Assembly: GCA_011503125.2 (NCBI GenBank)
Contig: WWBZ02000016.1
Location: 4,464,001 to 4,528,000 of the forward strand
From: Botryosphaeria dothidea
Taxonomy: Eukaryota > Ascomycota > Dothideomycetes > Botryosphaeriales > Botryosphaeriaceae
Length of the DNA: 64,000 bases
Direction of reading: 5' to 3'
Shown: positions 46,174 to 56,777 of the stretch, one piece after another
How the letters are laid out: each line of letters opens with the position of its first letter
Numbering within the stretch: position 1 is the stretch's first letter
Program-made: the position numbers and the translations under genes
The notes under the pieces: model-generated
The model's input: only the letters and a program-made list of their open reading frames with translations
Database searches by the model: none
What the model was told of the DNA's origin: nothing

Positions 46174-48257
46174 TTACGGCCTCGGCCTAGGCCCAATAAT
46201 CTGCCTCCTCCCACTGCCAAACCCTATCCCAGAGCCAACCCTGTTCTGGCTATCACCGCCCGTGAACCCGTACTGGTTGACGTCCCAGCTGGCACCGGGC
46301 TTGGACCCCGCACTGGCGTCGCGCGGCGACTCCTGAACTTGCTTCTGGCTCTCCTCCCACTCGCGCTGGCGGTCGCGCTCGCGCTGCATTTCGCGCTCGA
46401 GCAGCGACTTGCTGGCCCAGCCGCCTTGCTTGGTCTTTTGCTGCGCAGCGACGCGGCGCTCGTCTTCCGCAGCGCGCTCGGCCGCGGACGAGAAGCCGAT
46501 CTCGGCGGCGACGCTGTGCTTCTTGGGCGAGGGGGTGAGCGGGGCCGGGTTGGAGGCGAGGAAGCGGTCGGTGCGGTTGGACGGGGGTGGAGAGACGGGG
46601 GTCTTGGCGGAGACGTAGTCGGAAGGGTTGGGGAGAGGACGGGGGGAGGTCGGCGGAGGAGAGACGGTGGCCGGGTCGGGGAGAGGGCGGGAGGGGAGAG
46701 CTGGGGCGGCGGCGCCGCGGTCGTTGTGCTCGGTCCATTGCTGGCGGAGGTAGTCGCGCTCGTCGCCGGCCCAGGAGACGTTGCTCTCGGGTGGTGAGGG
46801 AGGACGGGCGGTGCTGGGGCGGGAGCCGTGGATACGCTCTTCGCGCTCGCGCTGATATTGGCGTTCGCGCTCCTTTGCTTCGGCCAGCTGTCTCTCAAGC
46901 TGAGCAACCCGCTCGCGTTCCGCTTCCAGCTGGGGGTCGTTGCGGCTGACTTGTCGGCTGCGGGGCTTGACGTTTTGCTCAGCCTGGTACTGGCTCAGGA
47001 ACTGCCCGCGGAGCCTGGCATCACTGTTCGCCCTCGCGCGCCGTGTTTCGCTTTCCAGCTTCTCCTCGGCCTCGCGCTCCTCCCGCAGCCTGGCTTCCTC
47101 GTCCGCCTTCCACCTGCGCTCCTGCTCTTCCCATTCCCGCTTCTGCTGATCAACCTTCCGCTTCTCTTCTTCCCGCTGCCGCCGTGTCTCCTCTTCCCAC
47201 CGGCGTTCCTCTTCGGCCCGCGCACGTTGCTCGTCCGCTTCGCGCTCGGCTCGGCGCTGGGCCTCTGCTTCCTCAGCCTGTATGCGCTTGCGCTCAGTCT
47301 CGGCCTCCTGCTCCTTGCGCTTGCGCTCCTTTTCCGCGAAACTGGGAACGTGAGGGGCGGCCGTGGTAATCTGTCGCCGTGCGCCAAAAGCCACGCCCTG
47401 GCTGCCTTGGTTGGCTCCGCCCATATAACCTGCGGCACAAAACCGTCAGTATCTGTCAGAACAACGTAGATGTACAAACTTACCATATTGGGCAATATTC
47501 CACGCGGGTGAAGTCACCCGCTCATCGGTCCTCTTGCTCCAGCTGCTGACCCCTGGTGACTTCGTGCCATTGCTCGTCCGCGACGAATTCGAACCGCCGG
47601 TCAGCGCGGGGCTCAGCGCTCTCAGCGGCGGCGGCCTGTTGGCGGATGTACTCCCGGCGCTCGCGTTGCTCAGCCCCCTACTGCGCCCAGACATGCCCGG
47701 TGACAGGTTGCCGTTGCCTGTCGCGGACGGGCTCAGGACGCCGGCGCCGCCCATCTTGGGCCCGATGCATGTAGGGAACTTGGCCGGGTTGACGGCGTGG
47801 GCGGCGCGGCTGAAGGAGCCCAGGCATTGCAACACCTGGGCGGGGTCCTTCTTCTCGAACAGGTCGACGGTCAGGAAGCGGTCGTGGGCGGGCAGCGAGA
47901 TGGGCGGCTGCTCGCAGGCCTTGAGGAAGTGCGAGATGTTCTCCATCTGCATGAAGGGCATGGCAGACTTCTTGAACCTGATGCCGGGCGGCGGGATGGC
48001 GAGGTTGGCTAGTCTGCGCGGAATGTGTCAGCGGGGAACGCGGTTTGCGCCGGAAGGCGTGGAGGGCGCTGGGAGGGGCGGACGTACTGGCAGAGGACGG
48101 TGCCGTCTTTCAGGGCGTCCATGAGGTCTCCGGCGGGGAGCTTCTGGTCCAGCGTCTCTTCTATCCATCTGGTCGTCTCACTGACGGCGGCGGGGTCCTT
48201 GCCCTTCTGGGTGCGCAGACGGCGCATATCCTGATCGAGACTGCTGACGCTCGCCAT
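46174..48257 (-). CDS. calponin-homology (CH) domain actin-binding protein with long coiled-coil tail
   Basis: Three exons, 48257-48088, 48013-47484 and 47429-46174, encode 651 residues. The N-terminal ~150 residues form one CH domain of the calponin/transgelin type (Scp1-like): TRWIEETLDQKLPAGDLMDALKDGTVLCQLANL, FKKSAMPFMQMENISHFLKAC and FLTVDLFEKKDPAQVLQCLGSF. A Ser/Pro linker follows (with SPAWNIAQYGYMGGANQG, like a calponin-family repeat), then a very charged Glu/Arg/Lys-rich coiled coil of about 200 residues, and a Pro-rich C-terminus with several PxxP stretches. Yeast Scp1 bundles actin in cortical patches and is only about 200 residues long, so the extended tail is a filamentous-fungal addition. 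It should act at the actin cytoskeleton. The gene is divergent from NDUFAF2. Confidence 0.88.
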
Positions 48258-48820
48258 GGTTGTCTTCGTTCGGCATGCGTTAGGGAGGAACAGAGGGAGA
48301 ATAGGGAGAGGGATGGTTTTGAGGGCTCGAAATTAGGAGTGTAAATCGTGGCCCAGGGCGTGGTGAGGAGGGGCGTGTCCTTGGGCACGGGCAGGGATTT
48401 GGGGAATGCGCCCGAAGGTTCGTGTTAGTCGTTGCCGCCGCTGCCAGCGCGGGTCTCGGGCGGGAGCGGGCTGCGTGCGACGCGGAGTCAGGCGCAAGAT
48501 ATAGAGGGTGTTCGCGTGGCTGGGCTCTGGCACGAAACGGTGTTCTGGCAGCAACCTGGCCCTATAGCAGGCAATATACACCCGCCACCGGTTTTTGGTC
48601 TTGGGCGTCGCATCGGGCGCCAAGAGGCAACTACTTTCTGTGGCAGGCTGGCCACCGGTCAAGACAACGTCATCGGCGCCGGCAGCGGGCGGCAGTGCTG
48701 CTGCAGGCTTGGTTCGCTCGGAATCGGAGGCGCAGCGAGCACGAGCTCCGCCGACGCTTGTCAAATGCATGCATCACCATTCGCTCGACTCTCTCTCGAC
48801 GATGCCATCCGCACGACAGC
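48258..48820. promoter_or_regulatory. divergent promoter region between the CH-domain gene and NDUFAF2
   Basis: A 563-bp GC-rich space between two start codons. ORFs on both strands overlap and have no family features. No TATA box stands out. Confidence 0.5.
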
Positions 48821-49866
48821 ATGCCGCAACCCGGGCGCCTCAGACAGCTGTGGTATAGGTGGAAGGCCCTCGACCTGCCGTGGCGCAAGCAGTGGCTACG
48901 TGGTGCGCTCCCCCGCCCAGGCATCATCCACGTCGCCGCAAATTGTCATTGCTAACAACACATCCAAGGCGTCGACCTGGCCGGAAACACCTTCTGGGAG
49001 TTCAAGGAAGTCTACGGTACCCAGCGCTTCCGCCGCATCGTCAAGTACACCCGTCGCACCCACTATGGCGACGTGAAGCTGACCCGTACGTTCTCCGCCC
49101 GCCGCCGCCGCACGACGCACCTCAACCCACCCCTATGTTCCCAATCGAGACTCGAGACACCCCTAGAAGCGAAATGGGACAATATACCAATTCATGCGCC
49201 GCTCACCTTCGGGAGATTGCATTCGAAGAAGCATTGGATGCGCGCAGCCAACGAGGCCTGCGGAGACCTCTCCATCCCGCAGAGGATTTCGACGCACCAT
49301 TTTTTTTTTGCCCCAGAAAGGGGAAACAGGATTAGAAATCTCAGCCGTGCTCCAACACGTCCCATTTCGCTTCCGGGTGCATCTCGCTTCTCTAAGCGGG
49401 CCCTTCTGTTTATTGACCTGGCCTACCCGCATCAACTAACAATGATTGACTAGCACAATGGATCCAATGGCTCCGTCACACCCGTGCCGATCCGCCCACC
49501 ATCGGCGAGCAGCAGCTCGATGAGATCCGCCAGATGCGCCTGAAGCAGCTCGCCGCCGAAGCCGATGCCCGCTGGGCTGCCAAGCCTTCCGCCCTCGATC
49601 CGCCACCCCAGAGCCAGACCACACCAGGTCTTCAACCCCGCGATCCGGCCGGCCATGCGCCGCAGACGGAGCCCGAAGAGAGGGAGGGCGTGCGGAACGC
49701 TGTTGGCGCGCCGGAAGAAGTAAAGGCGAGCACGTCGGGCAAAAAGAATGTGGATAAGGGGCGATTCAAGGGCGATACCAAGGAGAAGCCGCCGAACCCA
49801 TGGCAAGAAGCAAAGAGCACTCAGGAGCCGCAACCTTGGGCGCCAAAGATTGCGCGGAGGAAGTAA
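48821..49866 (+). CDS. mitochondrial complex I assembly factor NDUFAF2-like (N7BML / B17.2L)
   Basis: Three exons, 48821-48902, 48969-49085 and 49454-49866, encode 203 residues. The N-terminal 100 residues carry the NDUFA12/B17.2-type fold: LWYRWKALDLPWRKQWLRG, GNTFWEFKEV, RFRRIVKYTRRTHYGDV and PQWIQWLRHTRADPPTIGEQ. The long charged C-terminal extension after that domain distinguishes the assembly factor NDUFAF2/N7BML from the shorter structural subunit NDUFA12. It binds a late assembly intermediate of complex I in the mitochondrial matrix and is later replaced by NDUFA12. No classical presequence is seen, as usual for this family. Intron 2 is long for this window (368 nt) and has a T tract. 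Confidence 0.88.
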
Positions 49867-50565
49867 AACTCGGAGTGATTATGACGTCGCTTGGGGAAAA
49901 CCGGCCACAGGACGGCTGCATGCGAAGCTGGAGCTCTCCCCGAAACTTGCGTCTTGGGGGTTGTACAGTAAATTGTTGGCCTGGCAATCGCTTCAACTCC
50001 CCTTGCATTTGTCAAACTTTCCCGATCACTGTTTGGCGAACAGGACTCAGCTGTGGGGCATCGCGGAGATAATAGACGGGGAAAACCAATGTACTTGTAA
50101 GAAATCATGATTCCACGCTCTTAATTCTCTTGAACTTTCCACGCAGTCGTTGGACTAAGCATGTTGGCGAGTTGCGCCGCATTTCTATTTCCTGATGCGG
50201 TGCGATCTGCGGAGCCGCTGAATAATAAATATCCCTCTTCTACAGCTTAAGTCCGGTAGTGACAGGGTCGATTAAAGCCAAGAAGTTACACTTCTTGTCT
50301 CCACATTATCCTGCATGTGGAAGGAGAAAACTTTAAGAAGAGCTTCGGCCTTTGTTGTTTGCCTCCCCTGTGTTTCGCATCAGGATATTTCTCATTCCAC
50401 TTAAAAAGCCATCCATTTTCCAATTCTCTCTACTTCGCTTTACCATATCGTTCCGTATACCTTCAATCGCCGCCAATCATCAACGACCCCGAACCTCCAA
50501 ACATAGAAAACAACCTAACGCCAAACCGGCCAACTTCAACACCAAACGGCCAAAAGACAACAAAA
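49867..50565. other. intergenic, no gene seen
   Basis: It holds the NDUFAF2 3' UTR and the promoter of the NmrA-type gene. The reading frame of the latter is open upstream to about 50317, but the stretch before 50566 looks like an A/C-rich 5' leader rather than protein. Confidence 0.45.
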
Positions 50566-51612
50566 ATGTCTCCCTCCCCTCAACCACCCACCTCCATCCT
50601 CCTCCTCGGCGCCGGCGAACTCGGCTCCGCAATCCTCACCTCCATCGCCTCCCACCCGCTCCTCTTATCCGTGCCCTTCACCATCGCCCTCCGCCCCGCC
50701 TCCCTGGACTCCCCATCCCGCCTGGACTCCCTCCGCGCCCTGCTCCCAGCGCACCGCCAGCCTTCCCTCTCCTTCGCGCCCCTCGACCTCGCCGCCCCGA
50801 CCGCTGCATCCGACTTGACCGCCCTCATCCTCTCCGGCGCCCACGACGCCGTCGTCGCCTGCACCGGCATGACCACCTCCGGCACGGACGCGGGGACCCA
50901 GACGCTCATCACGCGCGCCGTCCTGGCGGCTGGGCGGCAGCGCGCGCAAGACGCCCGCCCGCTCCGCTTCTTCCCCTGGCAGTTCGGCGTCGACTACGAC
51001 GCCATCGGGCCAGACGCCGCGGGGGGCCTGATGCGCGAGCAGTGCGGCGTCCGCACCATCCTCAGGCGGGAGGCTGCGGGCGCGGGGGTGGCGTGGACGA
51101 TCGTGTCGACGGGGGTGTTTGTGTCGTTCGTCTTCGAGGAGCGGTTTGGCGTCGTGGAGGGGCTGGGGAGGGCGCTGAAGGCGGGCGGGCCGGAGCCGTT
51201 GGCGGATGAGGGCGTGGAGGTTGTGGTGAGGGGGCTGGGCGGGTGGGGCAAGGCGGTGAGCGTGACGGACGTGCGGGATATTGGGAGGGTGGTTGCGGAG
51301 TGTTTGGCGAGGCCGGTGGAGGGGGGTGGGAATGTGGTGTTTACGGCGGGGGAGACGGTGACGTACGGGGAGGTGGCGGAGGTGGTGCAGAGGGTGATCG
51401 GGAGGAGGAAGGAGGTGCGGAAGGAGGAGTGGAGTGTGGAGTTTTTGAAGGGGGAGCTGGAGAAAGATCCGGGGAGTCAGATGAAGAAGTATAGGTTGCT
51501 GTTTGCGGAGGGGACAGGTGTGAGTTGGGATATGGGGAAGACGCTTAATGCGCAGCGAGGAATTGACATGGTTGGCGTAGAGCAGTGGCTGAGAGAGCAG
51601 CTGAGTATGTAA
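50566..51612 (+). CDS. NmrA/isoflavone-reductase-like NAD(P)-binding protein
   Basis: Single exon, 348 residues from ATG 50566, preceded by an A-rich context (AACAAAA). The N-terminus has a Rossmann dinucleotide motif (ILLLGAGELGSAI), then DLTALILSGAHDAVVACTG, RFFPWQFGVDYDA and the atypical SDR pattern WTIVSTGVFVSFVFEERFG. This is the arrangement of NmrA-like and aromatic-alcohol-reductase-like proteins. Members either reduce small aromatic substrates with NADPH or sense the NADP/NAD ratio as regulators. The usual isoflavone reductase lysine is not obvious, so catalysis is uncertain. A longer 431-residue reading from 50317 has no family match in its first 83 residues. Confidence 0.85.
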   Translation: MSPSPQPPTSILLLGAGELGSAILTSIASHPLLLSVPFTIALRPASLDSPSRLDSLRALLPAHRQPSLSFAPLDLAAPTAASDLTALILSGAHDAVVACTGMTTSGTDAGTQTLITRAVLAAGRQRAQDARPLRFFPWQFGVDYDAIGPDAAGGLMREQCGVRTILRREAAGAGVAWTIVSTGVFVSFVFEERFGVVEGLGRALKAGGPEPLADEGVEVVVRGLGGWGKAVSVTDVRDIGRVVAECLARPVEGGGNVVFTAGETVTYGEVAEVVQRVIGRRKEVRKEEWSVEFLKGELEKDPGSQMKKYRLLFAEGTGVSWDMGKTLNAQRGIDMVGVEQWLREQLSM

Positions 51613-51934
51613 CTAGAGGCGCTGCAATTACAGGCTAGCAAGCGACTATTTGATAACTTGTACGCATCCTGTTCCCTTTAAGTATTAGTTACATAGGCGT
51701 CTGTCACAACACTCCGTGGAATCTGATAAGGACAGTCCTAGATTGTCACGAGTGCGCGATTGATCGCCGACTAGAGTTGTTTCAAATGTCTAGGAGGAGT
51801 TTCAGCCCTAACGTAGGCAGTGTAGCATTCATTGGCCTTTTCTTTCCGTACGGAGAAATCCTATGCATTAAAAGTTGCTATAAGCAGTCTGGCTGGACGC
51901 TTCTGATATTCTTGTCCTCTCCCCCAGCGCTCAC
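51613..51934. other. intergenic between convergent genes, nothing seen
   Basis: Short spacer with the 3' UTRs of the NmrA-type gene and MGR3. Confidence 0.5.
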
Positions 51935-53307
51935 TTATTGCTTGTCTTCTTTCCCTTTAAGCCTTTTAATTGCCTCTTCAGCGTTCTGATAGCCCTCGCC
52001 GAATCCTATCGCCTTCGCCAAGCTTGATGCCTCAGTGAATCTTCTCCTTGCTTCCGCAATCCTACCTTCCATTTCCGCAAACTCGCCAAGATTATGGGTT
52101 GCAACCGCACATGCATAATCACACTCCTCATCCCTGTCAGGTGGTGCAATTGAGGAGGCCAAGTTGACGGCTTTTGTGGCCCATTGGCGGGCCTGTTCCG
52201 TGAGCGGGAGTGGAGTATGGAGCGGCTCAGGAGTAGAGGGGTTCGGAGGTGAGTCTGGAGCAGGTATATTGGGGCTCCGTGCGCTGAAGCCTGGTGGCGG
52301 ACGCTGTTGGGAGATGGAGATGGCGAGATTGTTCATGAGAGTGGCAGCATGGCACGATTTAGGTGGCGCGACCGTTAAAGCTTGAAGGAAGAGAGGGGTG
52401 GCGAGGTAGTGTTGGTCCATCTCTTCGTAATGATGGGCAAGGGCTGTACAAATTTAGGATCAATATCATCCCGAAGATTTCAGATATTCAAGAACTTACC
52501 CTCCATAGATGCCCCCATCTCTTGATCCGTGATCCAGTCTCCCTCACCCTCCTTCACGCCTTCTTTCTTACGCCTGATCTTTTCTCTTAAAACAGTCTCA
52601 ACGGCCCACACAAGCGTCTCCCCGGCTTTCTCGGTGTTCTTAATGTACGGGTTCGAGTACAGGTCGCCGAGCTTCACGCTGATGCCGATGGTCTTGCCCA
52701 ATACCCTCGTCCTCTTGCCGTCATTCCAGTGCTTGTCTCCAATTTCGTCGACCCATCTCAAACAATCTCTCCTCACAATCTCCAGAATATCAATAGCGCG
52801 CTGGTGGTTCTGCAGTTGCTCGAAAAATGCAGCCAGCTGAAACTTGATACCGAGGACCTCGTCGCTGAACGGATCCATCCCCTCCTCATCCGCTGCTGCC
52901 AGAGCTTCACGATAGTATTTGATAGCAAGTTTGGGATCCAACGAGCGTTCTTGGCTGAAGTATAAGGCGCGCCGAAGCTTCTTCGCCACCGGCTCCGGGA
53001 AGTTGTGGAAGGCGCCGACGATGTAGTAGTGATAGACGTAGGGCGCGTAGATCAGGACTCCGAAGCCGAACAGAATGACGGCCGAGACGAGGGTCATGGA
53101 GATGGGATGCTTCCTGAAGAGGAGCTTGGCGCCTTCGACGGTCGAGCCATTGCGGCGGCCGATGCGCGACGGAGACGGCGGAGACAGGCGCGGGCGCGTC
53201 GCGAGCTTCGTAGTGAAAGTGCGAGCATTGGCGGTCGCGGGGGGTCTGGAAGCGGAGAAGCGCCCCGCGCTTCTCAGCGCCGCTCTGCAAGCTGCCCGGG
53301 GGAGCAT
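51935..53307 (-). CDS. MGR3-like TPR adaptor of the mitochondrial i-AAA protease
   Basis: Two exons, 53307-52500 and 52443-51935, joined across a 56-nt intron (GTAAGT...TACAG), encode 438 residues. The first ~60 residues are Arg/Ala/Ser-rich and nearly free of acidic residues, as in a mitochondrial presequence. One transmembrane helix follows (ISMTLVSAVILFGFGVLIYAP), then TPR-type helices: AIKYYREALAAADEEGMDP, LAAFFEQLQNHQRAIDILE, VKLGDLYSNP, LFLQALTVAP, AVATHNLGEFAEMEGRIAEA. The layout matches yeast Mgr3, which with Mgr1 presents substrates to the i-AAA protease Yme1 at the inner membrane facing the intermembrane space. The gene is divergent from the SRAP gene over only 225 bp. Confidence 0.85.
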
Positions 53308-53532
53308 CGTGGGGTGATGATGGCGGCTCGAGAGAAGCTGGCGCTCGACCTTGGGTGGAGGTTTTGTTCAGCCCTACGGTTGCGCCTGCCCTGAGCGCGG
53401 ACCCCGGAATCATGCCGTCATCGCGTGGTTGCTACCGCCTTTGACACTAACACGACACGACAGTAGGCAACGAAGCTCAAAAGACTGCTTTGTTCTCATC
53501 ATCACCAGTGTCAACCCCTTCAATCCCACAGC

Positions 53533-55042
53533 ATGTGTGGGAGATATGTTCTCCGGCTGGTAATGAGTTCTATCTTCCTCAGCATGTATGTACGTTCATT
53601 GACAGCAGCTGCAGCGCCCGGCAGAAGTTCGCCAGCAGCTGGAGCGGTCTCAGATGCCCTCCGAAGAAGCTCCATCCGACGATGATGTCCGTCAGACGTA
53701 CAATTTCGCCCCCGGATACAATGGTATCGTCTACAGGCCTGAGCTGCCTGACTCTGGCACCGTTGCGTCCAGCGAGAAAGACTCGAATGATGCGCCGGCC
53801 TCTGAGGAAGTCACCAAGTCACGGGATCCCAAGTACAAGCTGCAAGCCATGAAATGGGGTGGGTGATATCATTGCTGGCATGCTCTGGATCATAACATAT
53901 CATTTTGCATATTCGAAACCGCCGCCTGCAGAGGCAGTCTTCTCCCTAGTGCTACTACAGTCTACTTGTACAACATCGGGCTCGTTCCAGCATTGCTGAT
54001 CTTGCTGCAGGTCTCATTCCGTCATGGATGAAGCGCAAGCCCGATTACGGTTCGATGATGAAAACGATCAACTGCCGAGATGACTCGCTCGCCGAGAATC
54101 GGGGCCTTTGGAACTCGATGAAACATCGGAAACGCTGCATCGTCGTGTGCCAGGGCTTCTATGAATGGCTGAAAAAGAACGGCGGCAAGGAGAAAATCCC
54201 CTACTTCGTGAAGCGAAAGGATGGCCAGCTGATGTGCTTTGCGGGGTTGTGGGACTGCGTCAGGTTCGAAGGTACGGCATGAACGTTACATTAATGCATG
54301 ACTGGACCGCCGCTAATCTGGACGTGCAGGATCGGAAGAGAAACTGTTTACCTACACGATCATCACCACGAGCTCCAACAAGCAGCTCAGCTTCTTGCAT
54401 GACCGCATGCCCGTCGTCTTCGACAACGGCTCTGAGGCTATGTGGAAGTGGCTTGATCCGCGCCGTAACGAGTGGAACCGAGAGCTGCAGTCGCTGCTCA
54501 AGCCCTACGACGGGGAATTGGAATATTTCCCGGTCCCGAAGGAGGTAGGAAAGGTTGGGAACGACTCCCCGTCCTTCGTCATCCCGGTCGATTCCAAGGA
54601 AAACAAGAACAGCATCTCAAACTTCTTCGATAACCAAAGGAAGACTGCAAAAAGCAGCGGCGGAAAAAAGACGGTCGCGCAGCAAGCAGATTCCAGTAAT
54701 GTCGACAAGGTAGGGAATGTCAAAGGCGAGGCTCGTGGCACCAAGGACCAAGACGGAACGGAGGACAATGCACCGTTGCCAGCCGGTGACGAGGACAAGC
54801 GTGGTATCAAACGGGAGCACGAAGACGCAGACGACAAAGATGAAACGCCTGGCTCACCGCTCCAGAAGGCAGCCAAGACAAGCGCGATCAGTGCTTCTCC
54901 AGATAAAAGCAAGGCAACCAAGGGGTCTACCAGATTTCCTCCAAAGAAAAGAAGCGCCACCAGCAATGGCAGTGCGCAAAAGGGAAGTCCGGCCAAGGCA
55001 AGCGATGGCAGCAGGAAGATCACAGCCTTCTTCGGGAAGTAA
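53533..55042 (+). CDS. HMCES/SRAP-domain protein (abasic-site DNA crosslinker) with C-terminal PIP-box-like motif
   Basis: Four exons, 53533-53559, 53615-53858, 54011-54271 and 54330-55042, encode 414 residues. The SRAP catalytic residues are all present: Cys2 directly after the start Met (MCGRYV), Asn39 (TYNFAPGY), Glu142 (GFYEW) and His201 (LHDRMPVVF). Cys2 forms a thiazolidine crosslink with abasic sites in single-stranded DNA, shielding them during replication. The first exon must end after nine codons to join LRPAEVRQQLE in frame, which fixes the start. The last ~160 residues are charged and disordered with Lys-rich patches. The protein ends in SRKITAFFGK, close to a PCNA-interacting (PIP) box, as in human HMCES. 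It should act in the nucleus at replication forks. Confidence 0.92.
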
Positions 55043-56449
55043 GATGAGCCGGCTGAAAGAAGAAGCGGATCTTCCAAGACCCTGCAGATGGACAGCTTGA
55101 TGATGGAGAGGGAGCAACGGCGGCGACGGGATGCCATACTCGGTTGAGCGCTGCCCGAGTACCCAGCAGCGGCGCTGCGCGTACCTGACGCAGCAGCATG
55201 GATGCATCGGCGAGGGCTTTCTTTTTTTTTTTTTTTGCATCTCAAGGGATCCTGCGTGGCCCAATTAGGGACAAGAGATTGGTGGGCGCCAATTGCGGTT
55301 CGTGTTTGAGGGACGGAGTCATTGATATGGTCACGGGTGCTGGGCGCATCGAACGATCGGATCCGAGGCAGCGGCATCAATAGTTTGCTTGAAGGCGCGA
55401 GATCCATCGATGTGCGCGCACGGGAAATTGCGCGCATGGGATCGGGATCTCGGAGGGGCGCGATTGGGCTGCGGGCGGAGGGCGTTGCATCAGAACAGGG
55501 GCGGCGTTGGTGAAGAATTGGCTTGAGGTGGTACAAGATGGTGATGAAGCATCCACCGTACATACACATACAGAGGACGGCGGACAGGCGGAGCGGAGGC
55601 GGCGGCACTCGGGCAGACGCCTCACTCGACTGGCTGTGCCGCGCCGCAGAGTGGCCGACGGGCCCTCCTATAAAAGCATTTTGGCCCAAGTCTCTGGGAC
55701 GCGGGTGCATGGTGTCCCTCTTTTTTTCGCGCGGCGCAGCTTCGTCAACGGCGGGCAGACGTGGACGCTCCCCTGCACGGGGCCGTCTCCGCTTGCGTCC
55801 AGCTGCATCGGGGTTCGGCGCGCGCGTTGGCGGGTGGCAGTTTGGGGTGGTGAGGGCGAGGAGGCGTGGTGTGTGCCTGGGCTGGCGGGCTCCGCTCTCG
55901 GTTGTGATGCCGCTCAGGGCGAGGGCTGCAGGGCGAGGCCCTGAGGCCGCGCGCTTGTCGGTGGGTGGCGCGCCGCTGCTCCTCGCCCATGCGCCCTTCC
56001 TGCTGCAGCGAAGCCTGGCAGAAGCATCCCAAAGAACACGCTGCGAGTCAGCGCCTCAACCCGGCTCTGAGCAGTCGCACTGTGCCGTCCGCTCCCTGTC
56101 AGCCCTGCTGGCTCACTGCAGCGACGCGGGTGCCAGACGTTGCCCACTCTCGCGCCTCTCTGCTGGATTTTTTTCTTCCCACCTTGGCCCCTCCAGCGCC
56201 GCCTGGGCCTCCGAGCACCAGCAGCGTCAAGTGTGTGACCCGACTCGACGAGGCCGGGCCTGCCATGATAAACACTATGTGACCGCTGGCCTGGTTCGGT
56301 GTCGATAGCTTGCTTGCCTCGCCAACCCCTCGCTGATCCCCAGGCCTCTTCGCCTCGCACTATTTGTTTGACCGCGGCGCAGTTTTTTCTCCCAGTCCAA
56401 AAGCGTCGTCTCGTCTTTGTCCCTTCTTGGCGTCTCTTTCCAGTCCGGC
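55043..56449. other. 1.4-kb intergenic stretch, no supported gene
   Basis: GC-rich with overlapping ORFs of up to 261 codons on both strands and no family resemblance. It contains a T14 run near 55213 and a TATA-like CTATAAAAG at about 55668. The last part before 56450 (TCTCGTCTTTGTCCCTTC) is a C/T-rich leader of the fusion gene. Confidence 0.4.
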
Positions 56450-56744
56450 ATGTCGTCGTCCTTCTTCGCCGATCTGCTGCAACAGAAACAGCCGCAATTC
56501 CAGACCAACAAGGCCCTCATAGTCGTGGGCCTGCAGAATGACTTCTGCTCTCCAGACGGCAAGCTGCCCGTGACACAGCCGCCGGGCCTGCTGGACCGCA
56601 TCAAGCGGCTAGTCCCGACCTTTCGCGAGCATGCCGGCCACGTTATATGGGTGCGCACCGAACTGCGACCCAACCAGCCCGTGGACGACGCCGATGATGC
56701 CGATGCCATTGTCACCAGCGTCCCGGGCGAGGATGCCAGCTCTG

Positions 56745-56777
<33 letters not shown>

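Noticed and set aside
45653..46336. 227-codon plus-strand frame
   Set aside because: Low-complexity Lys/Pro/Thr sequence that runs into the antisense of the calponin-type gene; no start context or family match.
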